Assembly (NCBI GenBank): GCA_964246015.1
Contig: CAXTPG010000012.1
Span: forward strand, 1-64,000
DNA length: 64,000 bases
Direction of reading: 5' to 3'
From: JBBROS01 sp964246015
GTDB lineage: Bacteria; Pseudomonadota; Alphaproteobacteria; Acetobacterales; Acetobacteraceae
Positions 32,900-41,355 of this stretch are shown here, one piece after another. The stretch's first letter is position 1; the number at the start of each line of letters is the position of its first letter. The notes under the pieces were generated by a model. It was not told the origin of the DNA. It ran no database searches and saw only the letters and a list, made by a program, of their open reading frames with translations. The position numbers and the translations under genes were made by a program.

Positions 32900-34522
32900 A
32901 TGGCACCAGCATCCCGCGCCCGAGCGACGCAGGCGGGCGCACCTCGCGCCTTTCTCGTCGGAGGGGGCATCGCCGCCATGGCGGCGGCCGCCTTCATGAT
33001 CCGCGATGGCGACATGTTCGGCCAGAACATCACCATCCTGGAGGAATCGGGCGCGGTCGGCGGCAGTCTGGACGGCGGCGGATCGCCCGAGGCGGGATAC
33101 GTGCTGCGCGGCGGGCGGATGCTGGAAAGCAAGTATCTCTGCACCTTCGCGCTCTTCGATACGATCCCGACGCTCGACGAAAGCCAGACGGTGACGCAGG
33201 AGACGCGGCGCTGGAACGAGACGATGAAGACCTCGTCGAAGTCCCGCCTGTTCCGCGACGGGCAGCGGCAGACGGCGCCCAGGTTCGGGCTGGCCGAAGC
33301 CCACATCCTGACGATCGAGCGCCTGGTGCTGGAGCCCGAGACCTTGCTCGGCCGGACGACCATCGCCGCGCAGTTCGACGACGCGTTCTTCCAGACCGAC
33401 TTCTGGGTCATGTGGTGCACGACCTTCGCGTTCCAGCCCTGGCACGGCGCGGTCGAGTTCAAGCGCTACTTGGCGCGGTTCGTCCACATGGTCGATGGGT
33501 TCAATCGGCTGCATGGCATCATGCGGACCCGCTACAACCAGTACGACTCCCTGGTCCGGCCGCTGCACAAGTGGCTCGTGCAGCGCGGCGTCCGGTTCGA
33601 GCTGGACACGGCCGTCATCGACCTCGGCTTCACGGCCCATAACGGCACGACCAGCGTCGAGAGCATCGCCTTCAGACGTCCAGGCGCCGCCGGCCGGGTT
33701 GTCAGCCGCATCGCGGTCACGCCGCGCGACTACGTGCTGGTCACGCTCGGTTCGATGACCGAGGGATCGAGCCTCGGCGCCATGGATTCGGCGCCGCGGA
33801 TGGGTGGCAAGCGCGACGGCGACGCCTGGACGCTGTGGGAGGAGATCGCCGACGGCCGCCCCGAGTTCGGCCGCCCCGCGGCCTTCGCCGACCACGTCGA
33901 CCAGTCGAAGTGGGTGTCGTTCACCACGACGCTGCACGATCCCGCTTTGCTGCGTCTCGTCCGTGAGCGCACCGGCAATGTCCCCGGCGAGGGCGGCCTC
34001 GTCACCTTCCCCGACTCGCCCTGGCTCGCCTCGATCGTGATCCCGCACCAGCCGCACTTCATCGGGCAGCCGGAGGGGGTCGACGTGCTGTGGGGCTATG
34101 GCCTGACCGTCGACCGGCCCGGCGAGTTCGTGAAGAAGCCCATGTCCGAATGCACCGGGCGCGAGATCATGACGGAGCTGCTCGGCCATCTCCGCATCGC
34201 TGCGGAAGCCGCCGGCATCCTGGACAGCTGCACCTGCATCCCCTGCATGATGCCCTTCATCACCAGCCAGTTCCTGCCGCGCGAGAAGGGCGACCGCCCG
34301 CCAGTGCTCCTCGAGGGCTTCCACAACCTCGCCTTCATGGGCCAGTTCTGCGAAATCCCCGACGACGTGGTTTTCACCGTCGAATACTCGATCCGCTCGG
34401 CCCAGCTTGCCGTCTACGGCCTGCTCGACCTGAAGCTCAAACCCCCTGGCGTCTACAAGGGAAAGTTCGATCCCCGGGTCCTGCTGAAGGCCTTCCGCGC
34501 GCTGCACGACATGGCTGCATGA
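32900..34522 (+). CDS. ohyA: oleate hydratase
   Basis: A 540-residue FAD-dependent fatty-acid hydratase (formerly myosin-cross-reactive antigen family) that adds water across the cis-9 double bond of oleate to give 10-hydroxystearate. The N-terminal dinucleotide-binding loop AFLVGGGIAAMAAAAFM, EESGAVGGSLDGGG, LRGGRMLESKYLCTF and the C-terminal LEGFHNLAFMGQFCEIPDDV are family hallmarks. ATG 32900 has AGGG upstream; a TTG 36 bp earlier is in frame. It lies directly downstream of the hybrid kinase behind operator copy K. Hydration detoxifies unsaturated fatty acids and may protect membranes in the same stress response as the MCE lipid system. Confidence 0.95.
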   Translation: MAPASRARATQAGAPRAFLVGGGIAAMAAAAFMIRDGDMFGQNITILEESGAVGGSLDGGGSPEAGYVLRGGRMLESKYLCTFALFDTIPTLDESQTVTQETRRWNETMKTSSKSRLFRDGQRQTAPRFGLAEAHILTIERLVLEPETLLGRTTIAAQFDDAFFQTDFWVMWCTTFAFQPWHGAVEFKRYLARFVHMVDGFNRLHGIMRTRYNQYDSLVRPLHKWLVQRGVRFELDTAVIDLGFTAHNGTTSVESIAFRRPGAAGRVVSRIAVTPRDYVLVTLGSMTEGSSLGAMDSAPRMGGKRDGDAWTLWEEIADGRPEFGRPAAFADHVDQSKWVSFTTTLHDPALLRLVRERTGNVPGEGGLVTFPDSPWLASIVIPHQPHFIGQPEGVDVLWGYGLTVDRPGEFVKKPMSECTGREIMTELLGHLRIAAEAAGILDSCTCIPCMMPFITSQFLPREKGDRPPVLLEGFHNLAFMGQFCEIPDDVVFTVEYSIRSAQLAVYGLLDLKLKPPGVYKGKFDPRVLLKAFRALHDMAA

Positions 34523-34740
34523 CCGAAGCCGGAATTAAGGACAGGCGCCCCGCCCCGCCGCCAGCGTCACCGTCACCACTTGCCCCGATCCGCGATTGCG
34601 GCGCCATACTACTGGAAGCACGACCGTTGCCGTGACGGATCTGCGTCGCTTCGATCACACTCGCGCCCACCCCGCCTGTGTCGCCGTAACGCACGCCGCC
34701 GTCCGGAACGAATGCCCACGTGCATCGTTGGACGAACTGA

Positions 34741-35625
34741 ATGAGCTCCGATCCGCTGACGGCCCTGATCCGGTCCCTGAACCAGTCGATGCTGGGCATC
34801 GCGGCCCTGGGCGGCGCGCTGCGCCTCCGCCAGGCGGGCCTGCGGGCGGACCCCGGCGTCGCCAGCGCGCTCGACGGCGTGCTCGATCGCATCGGCGCCC
34901 CGCCCCTCGATTCGATGTCCGCCGACCAGACCCAACAGGCGCTCGGCCTGATCCGCACCTTCTTCGTCGAGGCCGAGGATCTGCTCGACAACCCCGAGCG
35001 CCCCCCCGGCTGGACCTTCGACGACCCCGCGATCCTGCAAGGGATCGGCGCATCCTCCGCCGGCATGGTCGGCCGCATGAGCGCGCTGGCCGCCACCCGC
35101 CCCTGGTTCGCCGACCTCCTCGCCCGCCGCGGCACCTTCCTCGACATCGGCACCGGCGTCGGCGGCATCGCCCTCGCCGCCGCGCAGGCCTGGCCCGGCA
35201 TGGCGGTGGAGGGCATCGACTGCTGGCCGCCCTCCCTCGCCTTGGCCCATCGCAACCTCGCCGACAATCCCTGCGACCGCGTCACCTTCCACGCCCGCGC
35301 GCTCGAGGACCTGGACGGCCCCGACGGCCGCTACGACCTCGTCTGGCTGCCCACCCCCTTCATCGCCCGCACCGCCGTCACGGACGCCATCCCCCGCCTG
35401 CTCCCCGCCGTCGCCCCCGGCGGCGGTCTCGTCGTCGGCGTCATCCCCCCCGCGACCGACCCCCTGGCCGCGGCGCTGGGCCAGCTTCGCACCGTGCGGA
35501 ACGGCGGCCATTGCTGGCCCTGCGCCGAAATGGCGGTGCTGCTGGCGGACGCAGGCTTCGTCGACGTCGAGGTCCCGCCCGACCAGGCCGGCATGCACTT
35601 CGTCCTGGGCCGCCGCCCCCACTGA
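34741..35625 (+). CDS. class I SAM-dependent methyltransferase
   Basis: A 294-residue protein. The Rossmann-type SAM site is GTFLDIGTGVGGIALAAAQ (residues ~131-150), followed by acidic VEGIDCWPPSL and motif IV-like YDLVWLPTPF. The N-terminal ~115 residues are helical and may form a substrate-binding cap. It is 218 bp after oleate hydratase and 92 bp before cheY, with no operator copy upstream. Substrate unknown; small-molecule O- or N-methylation is the default guess. Confidence 0.82.
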   Translation: MSSDPLTALIRSLNQSMLGIAALGGALRLRQAGLRADPGVASALDGVLDRIGAPPLDSMSADQTQQALGLIRTFFVEAEDLLDNPERPPGWTFDDPAILQGIGASSAGMVGRMSALAATRPWFADLLARRGTFLDIGTGVGGIALAAAQAWPGMAVEGIDCWPPSLALAHRNLADNPCDRVTFHARALEDLDGPDGRYDLVWLPTPFIARTAVTDAIPRLLPAVAPGGGLVVGVIPPATDPLAAALGQLRTVRNGGHCWPCAEMAVLLADAGFVDVEVPPDQAGMHFVLGRRPH

Positions 35626-35717
35626 CCCCCCCACTATTCCCACACCGACTCCCGGAAGATTGCCTTAACCTTCCCCCCGTAAACTCCCGGCCGACCCGCA
35701 CCAGCGAAAGGCCGCCG

Positions 35718-36104
35718 ATGTCCATCGACCGATCGATCAACGTCCTGATCGTGGACGACTACAAGACGATGCTCCGAATCATCCGAAACCTGTTGAAGCA
35801 GATCAACTTCAACAACGTGGAAGAAGCGTCGGACGGCGCCGAAGCCCTCCAGAAGCTCCGCTCCGGCCAGTTCGGCCTCGTCATCAGCGACTGGAACATG
35901 GAGCCGATGACCGGCCTCCAGCTCCTCCAGGAAGTCCGCTCCGACGCCCGCCTGAAGCCGACCCCCTTCATCATGGTCACGGCCGAGAGCAAGGCCGAGA
36001 ACATCGTCGCCGCGAAGGAGGCGGGCGTCTCCAACTACATCGTCAAGCCCTTCAATGCCGAAACCCTGCAAAGCAAGATCGAGAAGGTGCTCGGCCATGC
36101 ATGA
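35718..36104 (+). CDS. cheY: chemotaxis response regulator CheY
   Basis: A 128-residue single-domain receiver. It contains the acidic pair in LIVDDYKTML, phosphoacceptor Asp in LVISDWNMEPMTG, Thr in IMVTAES and Lys in YIVKPFNAET. These segments are close to classical CheY, including DWNMEPMTGL. GAAAGG lies 6-8 bases before ATG. The stop overlaps the cheZ start (ATGCATGA). It carries the signal from the chemotaxis kinase to the flagellar switch. Confidence 0.93.
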   Translation: MSIDRSINVLIVDDYKTMLRIIRNLLKQINFNNVEEASDGAEALQKLRSGQFGLVISDWNMEPMTGLQLLQEVRSDARLKPTPFIMVTAESKAENIVAAKEAGVSNYIVKPFNAETLQSKIEKVLGHA

Positions 36105-36651
36105 CGCCGCCATCCTCCCAACCGCCCCCTACGCCGCAGCACCCTACACGATCGTCGCCCGCCTCGCCGAGGCCGTGCACGACCCGGACCTCCTGGCCGA
36201 AGTCGCCGACCTCGCCCGCACCATCGCGACGACCCGCAGCGAGCTGCAACGCCTCGATGCCGGTCCCTTCGTGGCCGGGCACATCCCGGCCGCGACGGAC
36301 GAGCTGGACGAGGTCGTCGCCCACACCGCCTCGGCCACCGACTCCATCCTGCAGGTCTGCGAGGAGCTGGAACAGGCCGGCGCCACCGCCGACGCCGCCC
36401 TGCTGCAACGCGCCACCACGCGCATCTACGAGGCCTGCAGCTTCCAGGACATCACCGGCCAACGCATCTCGAAGGTCGTCGCCACCCTCAAGACCATCGA
36501 GCAGAAGGTAAGCCAGATCCTCGAAGTCTTCGGCGGCGCCGAACCGATGCCCGAGGCCGCCCCCCTGCCCCTGAGCCTCACCAACGGCCCCCAACTCCCC
36601 GGTGCCGCCATGGACCAGGCCGACATCGACAAACTCCTCGCCGACTTCTGA
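36097..36651 (+). CDS. cheZ: CheY-phosphate phosphatase CheZ
   Basis: A 184-residue helical protein. The catalytic signature YEACSFQDITGQRISKV (Asp and Gln insert into phospho-CheY) is intact. The C-terminus MDQADIDKLLADF is the CheY-tethering peptide typical of CheZ. The middle is a long helical hairpin. It is translationally coupled to cheY. No other chemotaxis genes are in this window; the flagellar genes are about 13 kb away. Confidence 0.92.
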   Translation: MHDAAILPTAPYAAAPYTIVARLAEAVHDPDLLAEVADLARTIATTRSELQRLDAGPFVAGHIPAATDELDEVVAHTASATDSILQVCEELEQAGATADAALLQRATTRIYEACSFQDITGQRISKVVATLKTIEQKVSQILEVFGGAEPMPEAAPLPLSLTNGPQLPGAAMDQADIDKLLADF

Positions 36652-36676
36652 CGCGATGGCTCATGGGCACCGTCAT

Positions 36677-36695
36677 CCCCGGGCTTGACCCGGGG
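36677..36695. terminator. REP-like hairpin between convergent cheZ and hydrolase genes
   Basis: CCCCGGG-CTTGA-CCCGGGG, preceded by CGTCAT, is a familiar dispersed palindrome type. It lies between the cheZ stop and the stop of the convergent hydrolase and could terminate both. Confidence 0.6.
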
Positions 36696-36710
36696 ACCCC
36701 CGCCACCCCG

Positions 36711-38252
36711 TCAAACGCGCCCGTACCACAACCCCCGCGCCCACCCGCACCCCCCCCCCCCCCCCCCCGCCCCCCCCCCCTCCCGCCGCACCGCCACCGT
36801 CCAATCCCCCGGTGGCGTATGGTCCAACGCCCGCGGACACGGCAATGCCCAAACGTCCAGCCCGACCGGCTCCAGCAACTCCATCCGCCCCTGCCCGAGC
36901 ACCCCCGAAAACGCCCCGTACAGCACCCCCCCCGAACCCTCCAGCACGAGCGCCGCCTCCAACTCCGCGCACCAGTACCGCCCCGCCACATCCCCCCGGG
37001 ACCCGGCCTCGCAAGCCTCCAGCCGCACCGAGACGTTCTCCTGCGGCCGGTCCATCCAAAGCCCATCCGCCTCCGCCCGCAGCCGCGTCCCCTCCCCGCC
37101 CGCACCCCCATCCGCCCGTATCGCCAACCGCTCGGCCGAGTGCCCGAACCGCAACCGCACATGCGACCCGCCCGAAGCCTCGATCCGCGCCGACAGCCCG
37201 CTCTCCGGCTCCACATACGCGCCCAGCCACCGCGGCATGGCCAGCCCAGCGGCCGGCACACCCCGCTCCACCCCCAACACGGCCCCCAGCAACTCCGTCG
37301 CCGCACCCCCCGCATCCGCCATGTGATTGAACAGCACGACAACCGAGACCCGCTCCCCCCGGACATGCAACCGCTGGCAGCGCCACCCCCGCAACGCCCC
37401 GCCATGCGCCGTCACCACCCGCCCGAACTCCGTCCGCCGCCCCAGCCCGAACCCGTACGGCGCCGCCGCCCCATCCGCGAACGTCACCGGCGCCGACAAG
37501 CGCCGATACAGCCCATCCTCGTCGTCCCGGGTCGCATCGATGAAGCGCTCCCACGCGATCATGTCATCGAGGCTCGCCCCCAGCCCGGCATCCCCCGTCC
37601 ACAGGATCCGGTTCTCCGCCGCCCGGAACCCGCTCGCCTGCGTGCCCTCGTACCCCTCCGTCCCATCCGGCATCGCCCGCGTATCGGCCGCCAGCACCGC
37701 CGACCCCATCCCCGCCCGGTCGAAGATGCGGGTCCGCAGCAGCTCCCCGAACCCCCGCCCCGTCCGCTCCTGCACGATGTCGGACAGGATGCGGAAGTTC
37801 TGGTTCACATACGAATACTGCGTCCCCGGCGCGAACTGCAGCGACCGCGTCCCCCCGATCAGCCGCGCCGCCTCCGCATCGCCGAACACCCCCTCCGCGG
37901 CGGCCCCAAGCAGCATCGCCACCGCCCAGTAGTCCCGCAGCCCCGACTGGTTGTGGCACAGATGCAGCGCCCCCGGCGCCCGCGCCAGCAACGGCAGCCG
38001 CGCCCGCACATCCCCATCCAGCACCGCCGGATCCGGAAACGACTCCAGCACAACCCCACAGGTGAACTGCTTGGTCACCGAGCACATGCGGAACAGCGTG
38101 GCCGGCGTGAACGGGATGCGCCGCTCCGCATTCGCCCACCCCCACGCATGCCGCACGACCACCGCGCCATCCCGCAGCACGGCCACGGCGCCCCCTGGCC
38201 CGGCATAGGCGCGCGGCAGAGCGAGAAGGACGCGGTCGAGGGCATCGGTCAT
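36711..38252 (-). CDS. D-aminopeptidase-like serine hydrolase (beta-lactamase fold)
   Basis: A 513-residue serine hydrolase of the penicillin-recognising family, closest in layout to the D-aminopeptidase of Ochrobactrum. Residues ~1-330 are the catalytic domain: Ser58-Val-Thr-Lys61 (CSVTK), Tyr148-Val-Asn150 and His283 (TAHGG), near the positions of the D-aminopeptidase catalytic residues. Two lipocalin-like barrels follow (from ~335 and ~425). The last ~20 residues are encoded across a 19-base and an 11-base C run and read as a poly-Gly tail (GGGAGGGGGGCGWARGLW), so the true C-terminus is uncertain. It likely cleaves D-Ala or Gly peptides from peptidoglycan turnover. Confidence 0.85.
   Translation of the reverse strand: MTDALDRVLLALPRAYAGPGGAVAVLRDGAVVVRHAWGWANAERRIPFTPATLFRMCSVTKQFTCGVVLESFPDPAVLDGDVRARLPLLARAPGALHLCHNQSGLRDYWAVAMLLGAAAEGVFGDAEAARLIGGTRSLQFAPGTQYSYVNQNFRILSDIVQERTGRGFGELLRTRIFDRAGMGSAVLAADTRAMPDGTEGYEGTQASGFRAAENRILWTGDAGLGASLDDMIAWERFIDATRDDEDGLYRRLSAPVTFADGAAAPYGFGLGRRTEFGRVVTAHGGALRGWRCQRLHVRGERVSVVVLFNHMADAGGAATELLGAVLGVERGVPAAGLAMPRWLGAYVEPESGLSARIEASGGSHVRLRFGHSAERLAIRADGGAGGEGTRLRAEADGLWMDRPQENVSVRLEACEAGSRGDVAGRYWCAELEAALVLEGSGGVLYGAFSGVLGQGRMELLEPVGLDVWALPCPRALDHTPPGDWTVAVRREGGGAGGGGGGCGWARGLWYGRV
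36750..36780. repeat. long C homopolymer (19 C, G, 11 C)
   Basis: Nineteen consecutive C (36750-36768), one G, then eleven C (36770-36780), inside the 3' end of the D-aminopeptidase-like gene. Such runs slip easily in replication and are also prone to sequencing error. A length change would alter only the last ~20 residues and the stop. Confidence 0.9.
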
Positions 38253-38345
38253 CGCGCCACCCTACAATCCCGCCGCCCCGCCCGTCACCCGCCCGCGAAG
38301 GCATGAACGTTGCATGCAACTCGCCCAAAACCGGAGGCCCGCCCC

Positions 38346-39302
38346 ATGCTCACCCGCCGCCCCACCCTCACCCGCCGGACGATCGCCGCAGCCGCGCTCG
38401 CGCTCCCCTTCATCCGCCCCGCAAGGGCCCAGGCCACCACCGTCCGCATGGGCGCCCTCAAGCTCATCCACTCCATCACCCCCTACTTCTACGACCGCTT
38501 CGCCCCGGCCGGCATGACCATCGAGGTCATCCCCTTCGAAAGCCCGACCGAGTGCAAGAACGCCGTCGTCACCAAATCCGTCGACTTCGGCACCTTCGGC
38601 ATCGCCGCCGGCATCCTCGGCGCCGCCGCCCGCGAACCCCTCGTCATCGTCGGCTCCGCCTGCAACCGCGGCATGGCCGTCGTCGTGAAGAAGGACAGCG
38701 ACATCCAGGCCCTCGCCGCCCTCAAGGGGAAGCGCGTCGCCATCTGGCCGGGCTCGACGCAGGAGGTCTTCATCCTCGAACGCCTCCGCATGGAAGGCCT
38801 CTCGATCCGCGACATCACTCCCGTCCGCGTCAGCTTCAGCGAGATGCACGCAGCCCTCGCCCGCGGCGACGTCGATGCCTACGTGGGCGCCGAACCCGGC
38901 CCCGGCGTCAGCATCGCCGCCGGCATCGGCCGCGTGCTCGAATACCCCTACTCCACCCCCATGGGCAGCCTGAACATGGTCGTCGGCACCCACGCCGAAA
39001 CCGTGCAATCGAAGCCCGCCCTGGTGCGCGAGATGGTGCAGATCCAGCGCCGGGCCAGCGAATACGCGATGGCCCACCGGGACGAGATGGTCGCCATGAC
39101 CGTCCAGAAACTCGGCCAGAAGAAGGAAGCGGTCGAGATCAGCGCCCCCAACGTCGAACTCAACTGGCGCATGTCGCCCGAGATGGTGGCACAGACCCGT
39201 ACCTACGCCGACCACATGCTCTCGCTGAAGCAGATCAAGCAACTTCCTGACTTCACGACGTTCCTGAACACCAGCTTCAGCGACGCTGTCGCCACGTCTT
39301 GA
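38346..39302 (+). CDS. ABC transporter substrate-binding protein (SsuA/TauA/NMT1-like)
   Basis: A 318-residue periplasmic binding protein. A twin-arginine-type leader (LTRRTIAAAALALPFIRPARA) is followed by the NMT1/SsuA-like fold: VRMGALKLIHSITPYFYDRF, KSVDFGTFGIAAGILGAAA, LKGKRVAIWPGSTQEVF. I chose MLTRRPTL as start because the leader begins there. The gene is translationally coupled to a permease and then an ATPase, a complete importer of the nitrate/sulfonate/taurine/pyrimidine precursor class. The ligand cannot be told; sulfonate- or hydroxymethylpyrimidine-like anions are typical. Confidence 0.9.
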   Translation: MLTRRPTLTRRTIAAAALALPFIRPARAQATTVRMGALKLIHSITPYFYDRFAPAGMTIEVIPFESPTECKNAVVTKSVDFGTFGIAAGILGAAAREPLVIVGSACNRGMAVVVKKDSDIQALAALKGKRVAIWPGSTQEVFILERLRMEGLSIRDITPVRVSFSEMHAALARGDVDAYVGAEPGPGVSIAAGIGRVLEYPYSTPMGSLNMVVGTHAETVQSKPALVREMVQIQRRASEYAMAHRDEMVAMTVQKLGQKKEAVEISAPNVELNWRMSPEMVAQTRTYADHMLSLKQIKQLPDFTTFLNTSFSDAVATS

Positions 39303-40075
39303 CCCGGCTGGCCCACGCCGCCCTCGCCGCAGCCCTCCCCCTGCTCCTGCTCGCAGGGTGGTGGGCATCCACCCGCGGCCCCGGCTATGGCCTCATCCCG
39401 CCCCCGGCCGAGGTCGCGGAAGCGTTGCTCGACCTCGCCGTCGGCCGCGACGGCGACGCCTTCAGCGGCACCCTGCCCATCCACATCCTCGCCTCGGTCG
39501 GCCGCGTCTACGGCGGCTTCCTGCTCGCCGCCGCCCTCGCCCTCCCGATCGGCCTGCTGATCGGCCGCCTCCCCTTCGCCCGCGCCCTGCTCGACCCGAT
39601 GTTCCAGGTCCTCCGCCCCGTCCCCGTCACCGCCTGGTTGCCGCTGTCGATGATCGTCTTCGGCCTCGGCCCGAAAAGCGCCTTCTTCCTCGTCGCCCTC
39701 GGCGCCTTCTACCCCATCCTCGTCAACACCATCTTCGGCGTCCGCAGCGTCGAGACGCGCCTGTTCGAGGCCGCTGCCATGCTCGGCGCCAGCCCCTCAA
39801 TGATCTTCCCCCGCGTCGTCCTCCCCGCCGCCCTCCCCGGCATCTTCACCGGTCTCCGACTCGGCCTCGGCTTCGCCTGGGTCGTCATCGTCGTCGGCGA
39901 GATGACCGGCGTGCAGACCGGCCTCGGCGCCATGATCATGGACGCCCGACAGCTCAGCCGCACCGAGATCGTCATCGCCGGCATGATCGTCATCGGCCTC
40001 CTCGGCTACGCCTCCGACCAGGCCGTCCAGGCCATCGGCCGCCGCCTGCTGCGCTGGAGCCCCCAAAATTACTAG
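39299..40075 (+). CDS. ABC transporter permease (SsuC/TauC-like)
   Basis: A 258-residue inner-membrane permease with about six helices. The EAA loop that docks with the ATPase is EAAAMLGASPSMIFPRVVLPAALP, described by its position at residues ~158-181. LRPVPVTAWLPLSMIVFGLG is typical of SsuC/TauC. The start is TTG overlapping the stop of the binding-protein gene. It pairs with the ATPase four bases downstream of its own stop. Confidence 0.92.
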   Translation: MTRLAHAALAAALPLLLLAGWWASTRGPGYGLIPPPAEVAEALLDLAVGRDGDAFSGTLPIHILASVGRVYGGFLLAAALALPIGLLIGRLPFARALLDPMFQVLRPVPVTAWLPLSMIVFGLGPKSAFFLVALGAFYPILVNTIFGVRSVETRLFEAAAMLGASPSMIFPRVVLPAALPGIFTGLRLGLGFAWVVIVVGEMTGVQTGLGAMIMDARQLSRTEIVIAGMIVIGLLGYASDQAVQAIGRRLLRWSPQNY

Positions 40076-40079
40076 TGGC

Positions 40080-40826
40080 ATGCCTGACCTCATGCAGGTC
40101 GAGGGAGTCGGAAAGACCTACCCCGGCGGCACCGAGGCCCTCCGAAACGCCAACCTCGTCGTCGCCCCCGGCGAGTTCGTCTGCCTCATCGGCGCCAGCG
40201 GCTGCGGCAAAAGCACCCTCCTCCGCCTCATGGCAGGCTTCGAAACCCCGACACGCGGCCGCCTCCTCATGCACGGCCGCCCCATCGCCGGCCCCGGCCC
40301 CGACCGCGGCATGGTCTTCCAGGACTACGGCCTCTTCCCCTGGCTCACCGTCCGCGACAACGTCGCCTTCGGCCCCCGCTCCCGCAACCTCCCCGCCAGC
40401 GACATCGCCGCCCGGGCCACCCGCTTCGTCACCATGGTCGGCCTCGACCGCTTCACCGACGCCTACCCCCACCAGCTCAGCGGCGGCATGAAGCAGCGGG
40501 TCGCGATCGCCCGGGTCCTCGCCAACGACGCCGCCCTCGTCCTCATGGACGAACCCTTCGGCGCGCTGGACGCCATGTCCCGCGAGCGCCTGCAACTGGA
40601 ACTCCTCAGCCTCTGGCAGGCGACCCGCCTCACCATCGTCTTCGTCACCCACTCCATCGAGGAAGCCCTGGTCCTGGCCGACCGCGTCGTCCTTATGTCC
40701 CCGGGGCCCGGCCGCATCGTCGCCGAAACCCGCATCGACCTCCCCCGCCCCCGCGACGTCGCCAGCCCCGAATTCAACGCCCTCCGCCGCACCCTGACGG
40801 ATGCCCTGCATGGGTCAGGCGCATGA
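40080..40826 (+). CDS. ABC transporter ATP-binding protein (SsuB/TauB-like)
   Basis: A 248-residue ATPase. It has Walker A GASGCGKSTLLRLMAG, Q-loop VFQDYGLFPWLTV, signature LSGGMKQRVAIARVLANDA, Walker B LVLMDEPFGALDA and a switch His in FVTHSIEEALVLADR. The FGALD and QDYGLFPW patterns are typical of nitrate/sulfonate/taurine importers. It is last in a three-gene operon; a REP-like hairpin follows about 80 bp downstream. Confidence 0.94.
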   Translation: MPDLMQVEGVGKTYPGGTEALRNANLVVAPGEFVCLIGASGCGKSTLLRLMAGFETPTRGRLLMHGRPIAGPGPDRGMVFQDYGLFPWLTVRDNVAFGPRSRNLPASDIAARATRFVTMVGLDRFTDAYPHQLSGGMKQRVAIARVLANDAALVLMDEPFGALDAMSRERLQLELLSLWQATRLTIVFVTHSIEEALVLADRVVLMSPGPGRIVAETRIDLPRPRDVASPEFNALRRTLTDALHGSGA

Positions 40827-40904
40827 CCGCATAGGCCGGACCGTGTTTGCGACCTCAACGGAGCGACTGGAAACGCCCGACGCCAGCGGCACGAAACGAC
40901 GACT

Positions 40905-40925
40905 CCCTCTCCCGGTGGGAGAGGG
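40905..40925. repeat. REP-like palindrome after ABC operon
   Basis: CCCTCTCCC-GGT-GGGAGAGGG, followed by TCGGGGTGAGGGT. The same CCCTCTCCC/GGGAGAGGG family occurs at 45414-45437 and 52696-52720. It probably serves as transcription terminator between convergent genes. Confidence 0.65.
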
Positions 40926-41013
40926 TCGGGGTGAGGGTGCTTGACGCTGGAACCCCATCGGTCCGGGTCAGACCCTTGATGCCGTCGATATCGGGCTCCC
41001 CCCCGGAACCACC

Positions 41014-41355
41014 TCACTCCCCCGGAACCATGATCCCCAGCAACGGCCCGTACTGCTGGCTGCCGAAGATGTCCCCATCCCCCAGGCTCCCGCTCGGCCG
41101 CTCCCGATACAGCGTGAACTTGATCGCGAACGCCGGATCGAACTCCACGTGGTCGCTGATCCGCGAATCCGGCACCCCGTACAACGCCCGCACCGCCGCC
41201 CGCGACAGCACCCCGCTCGCCCGCACCCGGTCGTACGCCGCCCGGTCGCGGAAGATCACGTCGAACGTCACCTTGTCCGGCCCCGCATTCTTGCTGCGGA
41301 TCGCCTTCGCCAGCTCCGTCAACGGTGTCATCGGGGGCGTCATCGCGGGCGTCAT
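41014..41355 (-). CDS. DUF4387 family protein
   Basis: A 113-residue protein of the DUF4387 family: LTELAKAIRSKNAGPDKVTF, then YDRVRASGVLSRAAVRALYG and LGDGDIFGSQQYGPLLGI. DUF4387 genes almost always follow AtuA-like (DUF1446) genes, as here, with a four-base overlap (ATGA) at the boundary. The start MTPAMTPP fits that coupling. The pair presumably forms or supports one enzyme acting on an organic acid or its CoA ester. The reaction is unknown. Confidence 0.85.
   Translation of the reverse strand: MTPAMTPPMTPLTELAKAIRSKNAGPDKVTFDVIFRDRAAYDRVRASGVLSRAAVRALYGVPDSRISDHVEFDPAFAIKFTLYRERPSGSLGDGDIFGSQQYGPLLGIMVPGE

Noticed and set aside
13800..33000. EcfG-type general stress promoters (GGAAC...GTT)
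   Set aside because: No convincing paired -35/-10 was found upstream of the stress genes by eye, whereas the TGAGTAGTTTCCGA element recurs.
35665..35670. TTAACC as a CtrA half-site upstream of cheY
   Set aside because: The same hexamer also occurs inside coding sequence here (for example near 16538), and there is no second half-site at the right spacing.
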